From CAZHHH01 sp052400685 (GTDB lineage: Bacteria > Bacteroidota > Bacteroidia > Bacteroidales > Marinilabiliaceae): DNA of 64,000 nt. Position 1 is the stretch's first letter; each line of letters starts with the position of its first letter. This document shows positions 37,001 through 44,299 of the stretch, in pieces. Location of the stretch: NCBI GenBank assembly GCA_052400685.1, contig JBQTGJ010000005.1. The stretch is one strand, 5' to 3'. The notes beneath the pieces are model-generated. The model was given only the letters and a program-made list of their open reading frames with translations. It was not told where the DNA came from and ran no database searches. Made by a program: the position numbers and the translations under genes.

Positions 37001-37527
37001 TGATAAACGATATTATTGATATCAGCATAATAGAATCCAACCAACTGGTCATAAAAATGGCGGACGTTCATTTTAACCAATTCCTAAAAGAATTATATCC
37101 CACCTACCTTGCCAATAAAGAACTAAAATACAAAAATATTGAATTAATATGCGCCCCTCCTGATAACAGTGATGACCTGATAATAAACACCGACTCACGG
37201 CGGGTTCGTCAAATCTATATAAACCTCATTAACAACTCAATAAAATTCACTGAAAAAGGATACATTAAGTACGGCTACGAAATAGATAAAAATAAGGGGC
37301 ACCTCAAGTGTTTTGTAGAAGACACAGGCATTGGCATCAGCAAAACCAACCAACAATTTCTATTTAAACGATTTTATAAAATTGAGCCACAACAGGATAA
37401 AATCCATCGGGGAACAGGTTTAGGATTATCTATCTCAAAACACCTGTGCGAGTTAATGGGTGGTGAAATATGGGTGGAATCTGAGCAAAACAAAGGAACA
37501 ACCTTCTATTTTACATTACCTTTTTAG
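34060..37527 (+). CDS. Reg_prop/Y_Y_Y sensor histidine kinase without receiver or output domain
   Basis: Membrane sensor kinase of 1155 residues. After an N-terminal hydrophobic segment (9-26) come Reg_prop propeller repeats (about 50-720, e.g. GLLWFGIES, GYIWVATANG, GDLWIGTKSAG), then a Y_Y_Y domain ending PPGDYSFKVRAINSGG and one membrane helix near 828-848. A long coiled coil (about 850-925) leads to HisKA with His938 in NMSHEIRTPLN and an ATPase domain with DTGIGIS and GTGLGLSISKHL. Unlike its divergent neighbour it stops there: no receiver and no AraC domain. It must signal to a separate regulator not encoded beside it. The adjacent SusCD-GH9-GH94 cluster is the obvious candidate for control, by position only. 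Confidence 0.9.
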   Translation: MNLWRPHKPCIYLLFFAALNLNYIIVSGSNNFQNKEQSYVLTHYSGQSKIPGQSIQAVFEDSKGLLWFGIESIGLSKYNGKNHIIYQNLPNDSTSLTNNFPLKITEDKQGYIWVATANGLNRLDRNTGYFTRFYHTTDTNSISSNVINDLTVDQHGFLWIATANGVNVFNPERNEFIRLLNNKKTELPSQDNHIHTIFIDPDNNVWVGSALNGLYLINHKSYQQFTKEWLLKPAKELTHHLTVINNWKSGQDMPRTGDIRDIYAHNSDTIWLSTQHGLFYYLRKKATFHRIRFKQQLNTNLNYCTYQSILIDSHNILWAGSTDNGLVIIDLNQSSINPILLRAEDNSRIHLKSNAIREIIESKSGLIWIATKFGGLHYFDRRQQTFPILTRGTETQPGLSDDYITSTIEDRYQNLWFGSKNGGLTCYSRKNGQFTYFKKNDTKNSLPSDRVECLAIDNNQTLWIGTERGLAAKQDGTTNFKHYLHMHVRNLFYLAPDHLWIGTTNGLYRFSISKGIIDPLPTQHNEFFDTQSNIGITRIIKDKGDVFWIGTSNNGLFEYHASQDRLIQHLHNNNDSNSISGNQVRALHIDTNGDLWIGTKSAGLNLYNRADNNFIHKLTPSTLPSFTIYQILEDDDGQLWLGTHDGITYFNPRNNYYHNYSISHGLQNNIFEINAHCKTHDGLLVMGGNSGVNIFEPEKISFASYIAPLVISNFSIFNIPRAIDIDSTKHFILSRHENYISFEFALLDYTSPDENRYQYILEPIDKNWIEAGNRNFASYTNLPPGDYSFKVRAINSGGIHNDKGIELTFHIPTSLWKKPWFLILLSILVIGIALGTYRLKINAGKRREAELRNLVQKRTQDLYAAYQKLMNFNKKIEQDNKKLMNQHDQITRQNQELEMHRHHLQELIKERTKDLEAEKIKAQESDRLKSAFLANMSHEIRTPLNAIMGFIDLLQTEMFDEKERHEINHIIHQNSQDLLQLINDIIDISIIESNQLVIKMADVHFNQFLKELYPTYLANKELKYKNIELICAPPDNSDDLIINTDSRRVRQIYINLINNSIKFTEKGYIKYGYEIDKNKGHLKCFVEDTGIGISKTNQQFLFKRFYKIEPQQDKIHRGTGLGLSISKHLCELMGGEIWVESEQNKGTTFYFTLPF

Positions 37528-37722
37528 CCAGAGTTGTATCAAGCCATAGGTAATAATCCTTGGCACCATAAAAAATAAAGAGAAGTCTCATGTGACACCA
37601 AAACTAAGGCTCAACGACCAATGAGCGCACATCATATCAGCCACAATTATTTGCCTATTAGCCAAATTAGATATCACGCAGTTTCAGGAAGGTCACAAAA
37701 CAAGCCATAACAAGCCACAAAA

Positions 37723-37772
37723 ATTCTCCCATAGATGTTGAATAAATTTAAATTCCACTTCTATGGGAGAAT
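37723..37772. terminator. Bidirectional terminator between the sensor kinase and SusD
   Basis: ATTCTCCCATAGA (37723-37735) pairs perfectly with TCTATGGGAGAAT (37760-37772), a 13-bp stem with a 24-nt loop. It lies between the stops of convergent genes and is followed by CATTTTA on the plus strand and TTTTTG on the minus strand. Confidence 0.7.
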
Positions 37773-37800
37773 CATTTTAAACTACCAGTTTAAGACATTA

Positions 37801-39372
37801 CTAATGTCCCGGATTTTGGTCTTCCTGACTAATAGCCGTATTAGCCGAAATTTCGGATTGAGGTATGGGAAACAGTTCATGTTTATTACTCATAAAACCC
37901 ATCGCTCCCAATTCCTGCTCGGCAAGGCCCCAACGAATCAGATCCCAGTAACGACAGCCCTCAAAGGCAAGTTCCAGTTGACGCTCTTTAATAATTGCTT
38001 CGCGCAAGTCTGCCTGAGAAATAGAGAGAGGGAGTTCATCGAGTTCGGCCCGTTTTCGCACCTTATTTATTTCAACAACCCCAAGTTCCGGCTTATCATC
38101 TTCATTATAAGCTTCAGCGGCCATCAACAGCACATCGGCATAACGGATCAAACGCCAGTTAGTGCTATAATTCAATTCGGCAGCAGCACCGCCTCTGGAA
38201 TTTGTTTCTGAAGCAAAAGTGGCATATTTTAACCGCAAATAGCCTTCATAATCATGCGCGGGAACCGCATTCCCATCCTCGTCTTCATCGGCCACTATTG
38301 AACCTCCGGCATCAAGAAACTCCGTTTCGCTCATAAGTGACGCTTTGTAACGTGGTCCGTTATCACCCATCTCATTAAAAGCACTTCCAATTTTAGCTGT
38401 AGGCAAATTAAATCCCCAACCAGGAATAATACCAATTTTATCCAAATTAGAAAAGAAAGGAGAACGAGGCCCCATCAACTGAACATGAATATTTGACTCC
38501 TGCTCGCCATTCCATCCAAAATTGCCCCAGTCATAGCCTTCCTGCTGGGTATACTCTAATTCAAAAACAGACTCCACACCAAATTCACCAACACGACGCC
38601 AGATATTATCAAATACAGGTTCAAGATCATACTCAGTTCCTTCTGTCAGTATAACCTGGCTCAATACCTCATGCGCCTCAGACCATTTTTCCTGATAAAG
38701 ATAAACCTTACCCAACATTGCCTGAGCTGCTCCTTTGGCTATACGGAACTTATGATTATCAGAATAAGTCGACTTTAATGATAATACAGAAATAGCATCT
38801 ATCAAATCCGTTTCTATTTGCTCATAAATGGTGGCTTTTGCAACACGTGGCATGTTATATCCTGAATCATCAGTCGCATTTTGAGTAAAAAACGGAACAT
38901 CTCCAAACATCACCACCAGTTCAAAATAATTCCAGGCTCTCATAGCTTTTGCTTCAGCCACAATTTGTTCTCGGAAACTATTTGATGTTCCCACTCTTTC
39001 AATAATCGTATTACAATGATTTATTGTTTTGTAGAAACCTTCCCAAATAGCCGTAGTGACAGTATTATCGGCCTCATTCTTAAAATCATCAAGATTTTGA
39101 TATGAAAGTTGGTCAGATGCTGAAGACCCGGCATTCACATCATCGGCCGGCAGATTCTTCACAAAAAAGGCACTATTCCAGTCACGGCCATAATTCCATT
39201 GCATCAGATTATACCCTCCCACCATCATCGACCAGACTTCATCGTCATTAGCAGGAAAGTCGGAACTTTCAATTTTCCCGGCCGGATCAATTTGCAAAAA
39301 GTCTTCGCTGCAGGCCGACAAAAGGAACAAAAACAGAATCGGCAAATATTTAAAAAAATTATATCGTTTCAT
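37801..39372 (-). CDS. SusD/RagB-family outer-membrane lipoprotein (second cluster)
   Basis: Second SusD homologue, about 523 residues from the ATG at 39372 (MKRYNFFKYLPILFLFLLSAC, Cys about 21, then SEDFLQIDP). The N-terminal helical region has AKAMRAWNYFELVVMFGDVPFFT, and the C-terminal family part has RYADVLLMAAEAYNE and ERQLELAFEGCRYWDLIRWG. It is last in its cluster, 21 bases downstream of its SusC partner on the same strand. By neighbours it should bind beta-glucan or cello-oligosaccharide, but the binding residues cannot be read from sequence. Confidence 0.95.
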   Translation of the reverse strand: MKRYNFFKYLPILFLFLLSACSEDFLQIDPAGKIESSDFPANDDEVWSMMVGGYNLMQWNYGRDWNSAFFVKNLPADDVNAGSSASDQLSYQNLDDFKNEADNTVTTAIWEGFYKTINHCNTIIERVGTSNSFREQIVAEAKAMRAWNYFELVVMFGDVPFFTQNATDDSGYNMPRVAKATIYEQIETDLIDAISVLSLKSTYSDNHKFRIAKGAAQAMLGKVYLYQEKWSEAHEVLSQVILTEGTEYDLEPVFDNIWRRVGEFGVESVFELEYTQQEGYDWGNFGWNGEQESNIHVQLMGPRSPFFSNLDKIGIIPGWGFNLPTAKIGSAFNEMGDNGPRYKASLMSETEFLDAGGSIVADEDEDGNAVPAHDYEGYLRLKYATFASETNSRGGAAAELNYSTNWRLIRYADVLLMAAEAYNEDDKPELGVVEINKVRKRAELDELPLSISQADLREAIIKERQLELAFEGCRYWDLIRWGLAEQELGAMGFMSNKHELFPIPQSEISANTAISQEDQNPGH

Positions 39373-39393
39373 AATAATCAACATTTTAAAGGA

Positions 39394-42300
39394 TTAAAAA
39401 TTAACAGACAAACCGAACATCACTTTTCGGGGAATGGGATAAACGCCCCTGTCGATACCCTGGCTCAAGTTATTGGTACTACCAGCTTCAGGATCCAATC
39501 CTTCATAATTTGTAAATGTAAAGAAATCGTCTAACGACATATAAACTCTGGTTCGGCCTATGCCCCACTGTCCGATTACCTCTTTGGGCAAAGAATAACC
39601 CAACTGAATTTGTTTAATACGCATGTAAGAACCGTCCTGAACCATTAAATCGCTTCGATAAATATATTCGCTATCGCCATTAGCCCGGGGCATAGAAGCC
39701 TGCTTATTACTTTCAGTCCAACGATCTTCAAAGAAGTAAGTAGGTTTATTAGAAGTTGGTCTATCGGGACGATACCAGGCTGTATAAATGTCATTCCCCC
39801 GGGTGCCCTGTAGAAACAAAGCAAAGTCGATGCCCTTATATTCAAGACTTAGGTTAGCACCATAAATTAAGTCGGGGTGCGGATTCCCAATATTGGTCAA
39901 ATCGGCAGAAGTGATTTTTCCATCCTTACTGACATCAACAATATTAGGTAATCCTGTTGTTTCGTTAATCCCATTGGTCTTGTATCCATTAAAATACCAA
40001 ATAGGTTCCCCTTCGGCAAACCAGGTCAAATCGTACCCCCTAACATTAGCACCGGCAATTGGGGTGTCCTGAAGCAAATCAGTCACTTCATTTTTCTGCG
40101 TCGAGAAATTGGCATTGGCACTAATTCGAACCTCACCGATCATATCATTATACCCGACTTCAAATTCCCAACCTTTATTAGAGACATCTCCTCCATTAAT
40201 GTAAGGAAAATTATACCCCATTGAGGCAGGATATGTTCCTTCGACAATTAAGTCACGGGTATTCTTTTGGTAATAATCCACAGAAAAATTCAAGGTACTA
40301 TTAAGCGTTCTCAAATCGACCCCTATAGAAAGCTGTTCTGAGCGCTCCCAGAGCAACTCTTTATTGGTCAATCGATCAATTTCGGCACCTGTGTAATAAC
40401 CATCCTCAGCCGGATAAGGATAAAAAATATTATAAGCAATCCAATACTCTTTATCCTCATTACCCTGAAGGTTGGAAATACTACCATTCTGTCCCCAGCT
40501 AGCTCTGACCTTTAGATAATCCATAAAAGGCGCATTCCAAAAATCTTCTTCAGAAATGACCCAGCCACCGGAAACAGCCGGAAAAACAGCTCCTTTTTTA
40601 TCCTCCGGATAAACACTTGACGCATCGCGTCGAAGAGAAGTCTCAAACAAATATTTTCCGAGATAGCTGTACGACAAACGCCCAAACACAGAAGTCATTG
40701 TTCGTTCCTCTATATCGCCTGTAACCTTGTCCTGCTCCCGCGATTTTGAATAGCTATGATAGGCATATTTATCACCTTCGCGCACCATCGGACCTGAATA
40801 CATATACCAATTGGGATGCTGATATTTCTCGGCCGAATAACCTGCCATAATCGTAGCATCGTGATCGCCGGTTAAAAAATTATAACTGGCAAAATTTTCC
40901 CATTGCCAGGTAAAATATTTATGAATATCATCACTAAGCGTATTTGAGCCATTCTGACTCTCTGACGAAAAATAGTATTTTTTATTCCAGTTATGATCCT
41001 GACTGTAAAGCATATCCAACCCCAGCCGAGAGGTAAACACCAATCCTTTCATGGGGGACACATTAACAAACATGGTTCCCATTAGCTGATCACGCGTAAT
41101 CTTATTATTATAAGTCAACAACTTCGCAACAGGATTCCCAATTTCTCCATCCACATTAAGTGGCAACGCATAGTACCGCCCTTTCTCATCCATGAGAACA
41201 GTTTGTCCATCAGCAATGGCATCGAGAACCTTCTGCGATTCATCTCCCTTCTCATAATAAACCGGAGTTATGGGATCAATGAGTAGCGCATTATTCAAAA
41301 CACCACGGTACTCATCATCTTCACCGATTGATTTACGATTGGAATGCGAATAGGTAAATGTGTTACCGACTTCCAGCCAATCCTTTATTTTATTGGATCC
41401 ATTGAAACGGAAAGACAAACGCTCATACGAAGCTTTATCGCCTCCCACAACACCATCCTGTTGATTATAAGAAACAGAAGCCAGATAACTTGATTTATCA
41501 GTACCACCGGAAAAACTCAAACGATGTTTTTGCATCGGCGCCGACTCAAAAATCTCGTCCAACCAGTCGGTGCCATTACCAGTTCCGGCAGGAACCACAA
41601 TATTGGCGCCTTCCTGCTCACTCATGTACTGAGTGTACTCGGTGGCATTCATTAGCTCCATTTTGCTTTTCACACTTTGAACACCATACTGAAAATCATA
41701 CGAAACCTTACCTTCTCCTTTTTTACCTCTTTTGGTTGTAATAATAATAACCCCGTTTCCACCTTCCGATCCATAAATAGCTGATGACGATGCATCTTTC
41801 AGCACCTCAATAGACTCAATGTCGCCCGGTTCAATATTGTCAATACTACGGGTTTTCATACCATCCACAATATACAAGGGATCTGAGTTAAGATTGGAAC
41901 CGGTACCACGTATTCTAACCTTAGCGCCCGCGCCTGGAGATCCAGAAGTTGGAAGAATAGTCACACCAGCCGTACGGCCCTGAATAGCCTGTTCGACGCG
42001 TGTAGCCGGTGCTGTTGAAATCTCATCAGCCCCAACGCTGGAGATGGCGCCGGTCACCAAAGATTTTTTCTTAACACCGTATCCAACTACAATAACTTCC
42101 TCCAAATCGCTGGCAGCAGTGGACAGAACAACATCTATAACAGACTGGTTACCAACAATAACATTTTGCTCATCAAATCCAATAAAACTAAATTGAAGCG
42201 TTGCATCGGATGATGCATTAATAGAATATTTACCGTCTATATCGGTAACGGTCCCTTGTGCTGTTCCTTTTATGACGACATTAACACCAGGCAGCGGGGT

Positions 42301-42465
42301 GCTTTCTTCATCGGTCACAACACCGGTTATCAACTGTCCGCCGCCCTGCCCATAAGCAGACGATAAAATCATAAAGGCAGCAAAAACTGGCAGCAAAACT
42401 CTGCCAACTTGACTTTTGACCTTTTTTAACAGGTCATTTTTCCCATAAAAACAATTTTTTTCCAT
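39394..42465 (-). CDS. SusC/RagA-family TonB-dependent transporter (second cluster)
   Basis: TonB-dependent outer-membrane transporter of 1023 residues. An unusually long signal region (MEKNCFYGKNDLLKKVKSQ, then the hydrophobic stretch VLLPVFAAFMILSSAYG) precedes the regulatory-like domain (ITGVVTDEESTPLPGVNVVIKG). The SusC signature LEEVIVVGYGVKKKS and the plug (DPLYIVDGM, YGSEGGNGVIIITTK) follow. The C-terminus ends MFGLSVNF. It lies downstream of GH9, with a hairpin between, and upstream of its SusD. Likely substrate is cellodextrin or another beta-glucan fragment, judged from GH9 and GH94 alongside. Confidence 0.95.
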   Translation of the reverse strand: MEKNCFYGKNDLLKKVKSQVGRVLLPVFAAFMILSSAYGQGGGQLITGVVTDEESTPLPGVNVVIKGTAQGTVTDIDGKYSINASSDATLQFSFIGFDEQNVIVGNQSVIDVVLSTAASDLEEVIVVGYGVKKKSLVTGAISSVGADEISTAPATRVEQAIQGRTAGVTILPTSGSPGAGAKVRIRGTGSNLNSDPLYIVDGMKTRSIDNIEPGDIESIEVLKDASSSAIYGSEGGNGVIIITTKRGKKGEGKVSYDFQYGVQSVKSKMELMNATEYTQYMSEQEGANIVVPAGTGNGTDWLDEIFESAPMQKHRLSFSGGTDKSSYLASVSYNQQDGVVGGDKASYERLSFRFNGSNKIKDWLEVGNTFTYSHSNRKSIGEDDEYRGVLNNALLIDPITPVYYEKGDESQKVLDAIADGQTVLMDEKGRYYALPLNVDGEIGNPVAKLLTYNNKITRDQLMGTMFVNVSPMKGLVFTSRLGLDMLYSQDHNWNKKYYFSSESQNGSNTLSDDIHKYFTWQWENFASYNFLTGDHDATIMAGYSAEKYQHPNWYMYSGPMVREGDKYAYHSYSKSREQDKVTGDIEERTMTSVFGRLSYSYLGKYLFETSLRRDASSVYPEDKKGAVFPAVSGGWVISEEDFWNAPFMDYLKVRASWGQNGSISNLQGNEDKEYWIAYNIFYPYPAEDGYYTGAEIDRLTNKELLWERSEQLSIGVDLRTLNSTLNFSVDYYQKNTRDLIVEGTYPASMGYNFPYINGGDVSNKGWEFEVGYNDMIGEVRISANANFSTQKNEVTDLLQDTPIAGANVRGYDLTWFAEGEPIWYFNGYKTNGINETTGLPNIVDVSKDGKITSADLTNIGNPHPDLIYGANLSLEYKGIDFALFLQGTRGNDIYTAWYRPDRPTSNKPTYFFEDRWTESNKQASMPRANGDSEYIYRSDLMVQDGSYMRIKQIQLGYSLPKEVIGQWGIGRTRVYMSLDDFFTFTNYEGLDPEAGSTNNLSQGIDRGVYPIPRKVMFGLSVNF

Positions 42466-42512
42466 AATTTTGGAATTCTTAATTTAACATAAATACAACA
42501 CGAATTAAGACG

Positions 42513-42554
42513 GCATTCAGTCGGTACAATCGCCAAATTTTTCCGACTGAATGC
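42513..42554 (+). terminator. Strong hairpin between GH9 and SusC; terminator orientation is plus strand
   Basis: GCATTCAGTCGG (42513-42524) pairs perfectly with CCGACTGAATGC (42543-42554) with an 18-nt loop. On the plus strand it is followed at once by TTTTTT, giving a textbook intrinsic terminator, yet the flanking genes read on the minus strand, where only CGTCTTAATT follows. It could end antisense transcription or act as a weak internal terminator that lowers SusCD relative to GH9-GH94. Confidence 0.65.
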
Positions 42555-42566
42555 TTTTTTAATCTA

Positions 42567-44267
42567 CTATTTAATCAACAAAGCATCCAACCCTCCGGCC
42601 AGATATACTAAAGGAGCATTCCAATTAATTGCTATTTCGTTGGTTGAATAACTACAAGCTAAATCGACATACGATTTCGCCGGGAACAAACTGCGTTCTG
42701 CATTGGGACAGTCGGCAAATACCACTGTATTGGGTCCTCCGGCAAGAAAACCAGGCACTGGTTCAACCACTCCGTCGGCAATGGAAGGTCGATGGTGAAT
42801 ATTCATCACTTTTTTATCGCCGAAACCGGTTACAAAACAGTAACCCGTCGCATTGCGACCCAACAAATAATCGATATCGGAAAGAGCCGAATGCCAATAG
42901 TCATCGCTACCCGTTAATTTGCAGGCAAAAAGTTTCAACATTGCTTCGTTGGCTACCCGGGAATTGCTGCCCCATTCGAAGGAAGAAAGGCTTATGCCAT
43001 AAGGTGATGTTTTTGACACCTCAACCAATTCGTCGACCAAAGACAGAAAATCAGATTTCAGTTGATGAATCCAAACATCATCCTTCAAAGAAACGTCATC
43101 AAGCAAAGACAAAACACCTAAAGCATCCACCTGGCTCCAACCAGGGATCGATGGCCGCTGGTAATAAGACTTTGCAGCCTCCAGGTACTTTTGATCACCC
43201 GTTGCCAGAAATAATTCGGCAGAGGCCCAGAACCATTCGTCCGTCAAAACGTCATCATCGTAAGCACCAGTGCTGACATCGCCAGGCTGAAAGTATAATA
43301 AATCAGGATTTTTCAGAGCCCAATCATATGCTTTGATAGCCTTGAGCAAAGCTTCCTCCCCCATCTCCACCAAATCGTTATACCGACACAAAATACCAGC
43401 ACTATGGGCAGCCAGAGCTGCAAAATCGAGTGTTGCAGAGGTGCTTTTAGAGACCACGAAACGCTTGTTAACAGCCTGATGCGGCATCACAAAATCCTCA
43501 AATTTCAAAGTTGTCAATTTATGATATACGCCACCATCGTTGGGATCCTGCATCGTCAAAACCCATTTTAGATTATAAAGCGTCTCAGTTAATAAATCAG
43601 GATGAGCCGAATCGGCATCAGGTAATCCTATCCGCAACTGATCAAAGTAATCCGGAAAATCCTGTAAAGCTCTCAACAAAGTATAGGTACTTATGCCACT
43701 ATTTACAATGTACTTATTATAATCACCGGCATCATACCACCCCATGGGTGATGAGATAACCGTTCCTGTCGGACGATTTTCATCAGCAGCCGAGGCATGC
43801 ACATATACAATCGTATCAGGATGACCAGCCAAACGGGCCCATGGCCCACCAAACACCGAATCAACAGCCATGCCTGAACGATTATAATAAAACGCTTTCA
43901 CGGCTGCTTTAGCCACATCAGTAAAAGGTTGCTCTAACACATTAATTTCCCGTTCCGCTCCATTCATCACCAAACGATACTGCCCCGGGACATCAATCGC
44001 AGATAAATTAACTTTACGCACCGAATCTCCACTTAACGGCCAATAAACAGGGGCGTCAGCAGATGCGCGCAGAACCTCTCTGCCGGAAGCATTTCTAACG
44101 ATGACTTCGGTAACATCCGGACTGACAAGAACCATTTTAGGTGCATCCACCATATAACCCACCTGATTATATAAGATGACCGGCTCAGATAATTCGCCCT
44201 GACTGTCACAAGCCGCACACCAGAGTGTGATCATTGAAAAAAGAAAAAAAGACTTTAATGTGTTCAT
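42567..44267 (-). CDS. GH9 endoglucanase with N-terminal Ig-like (CelD_N) domain, lipoprotein
   Basis: Inverting family 9 endo-beta-1,4-glucanase of 566 residues. It has a lipoprotein signal with Cys20 in LWCAAC, an Ig-like CelD_N domain (about 28-110, opening with ILYNQVGY), then the alpha-barrel. The catalytic base region is GWYDAGDYNKYI (Asp179, Asp182) and the acid is Glu544 in STNEIAINWNAPLVYL; both GH9 signatures are intact. It is probably displayed on the outer membrane to cut cellulose or mixed-linkage glucan, passing products to the SusC/D pair downstream. Thirty-two bases separate it from the GH94 gene before it, consistent with one transcript. Confidence 0.92.
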   Translation of the reverse strand: MNTLKSFFLFSMITLWCAACDSQGELSEPVILYNQVGYMVDAPKMVLVSPDVTEVIVRNASGREVLRASADAPVYWPLSGDSVRKVNLSAIDVPGQYRLVMNGAEREINVLEQPFTDVAKAAVKAFYYNRSGMAVDSVFGGPWARLAGHPDTIVYVHASAADENRPTGTVISSPMGWYDAGDYNKYIVNSGISTYTLLRALQDFPDYFDQLRIGLPDADSAHPDLLTETLYNLKWVLTMQDPNDGGVYHKLTTLKFEDFVMPHQAVNKRFVVSKSTSATLDFAALAAHSAGILCRYNDLVEMGEEALLKAIKAYDWALKNPDLLYFQPGDVSTGAYDDDVLTDEWFWASAELFLATGDQKYLEAAKSYYQRPSIPGWSQVDALGVLSLLDDVSLKDDVWIHQLKSDFLSLVDELVEVSKTSPYGISLSSFEWGSNSRVANEAMLKLFACKLTGSDDYWHSALSDIDYLLGRNATGYCFVTGFGDKKVMNIHHRPSIADGVVEPVPGFLAGGPNTVVFADCPNAERSLFPAKSYVDLACSYSTNEIAINWNAPLVYLAGGLDALLIK

Positions 44268-44299
44268 TGCATAACAACTTTAGATACCTGTCGAAAAAT

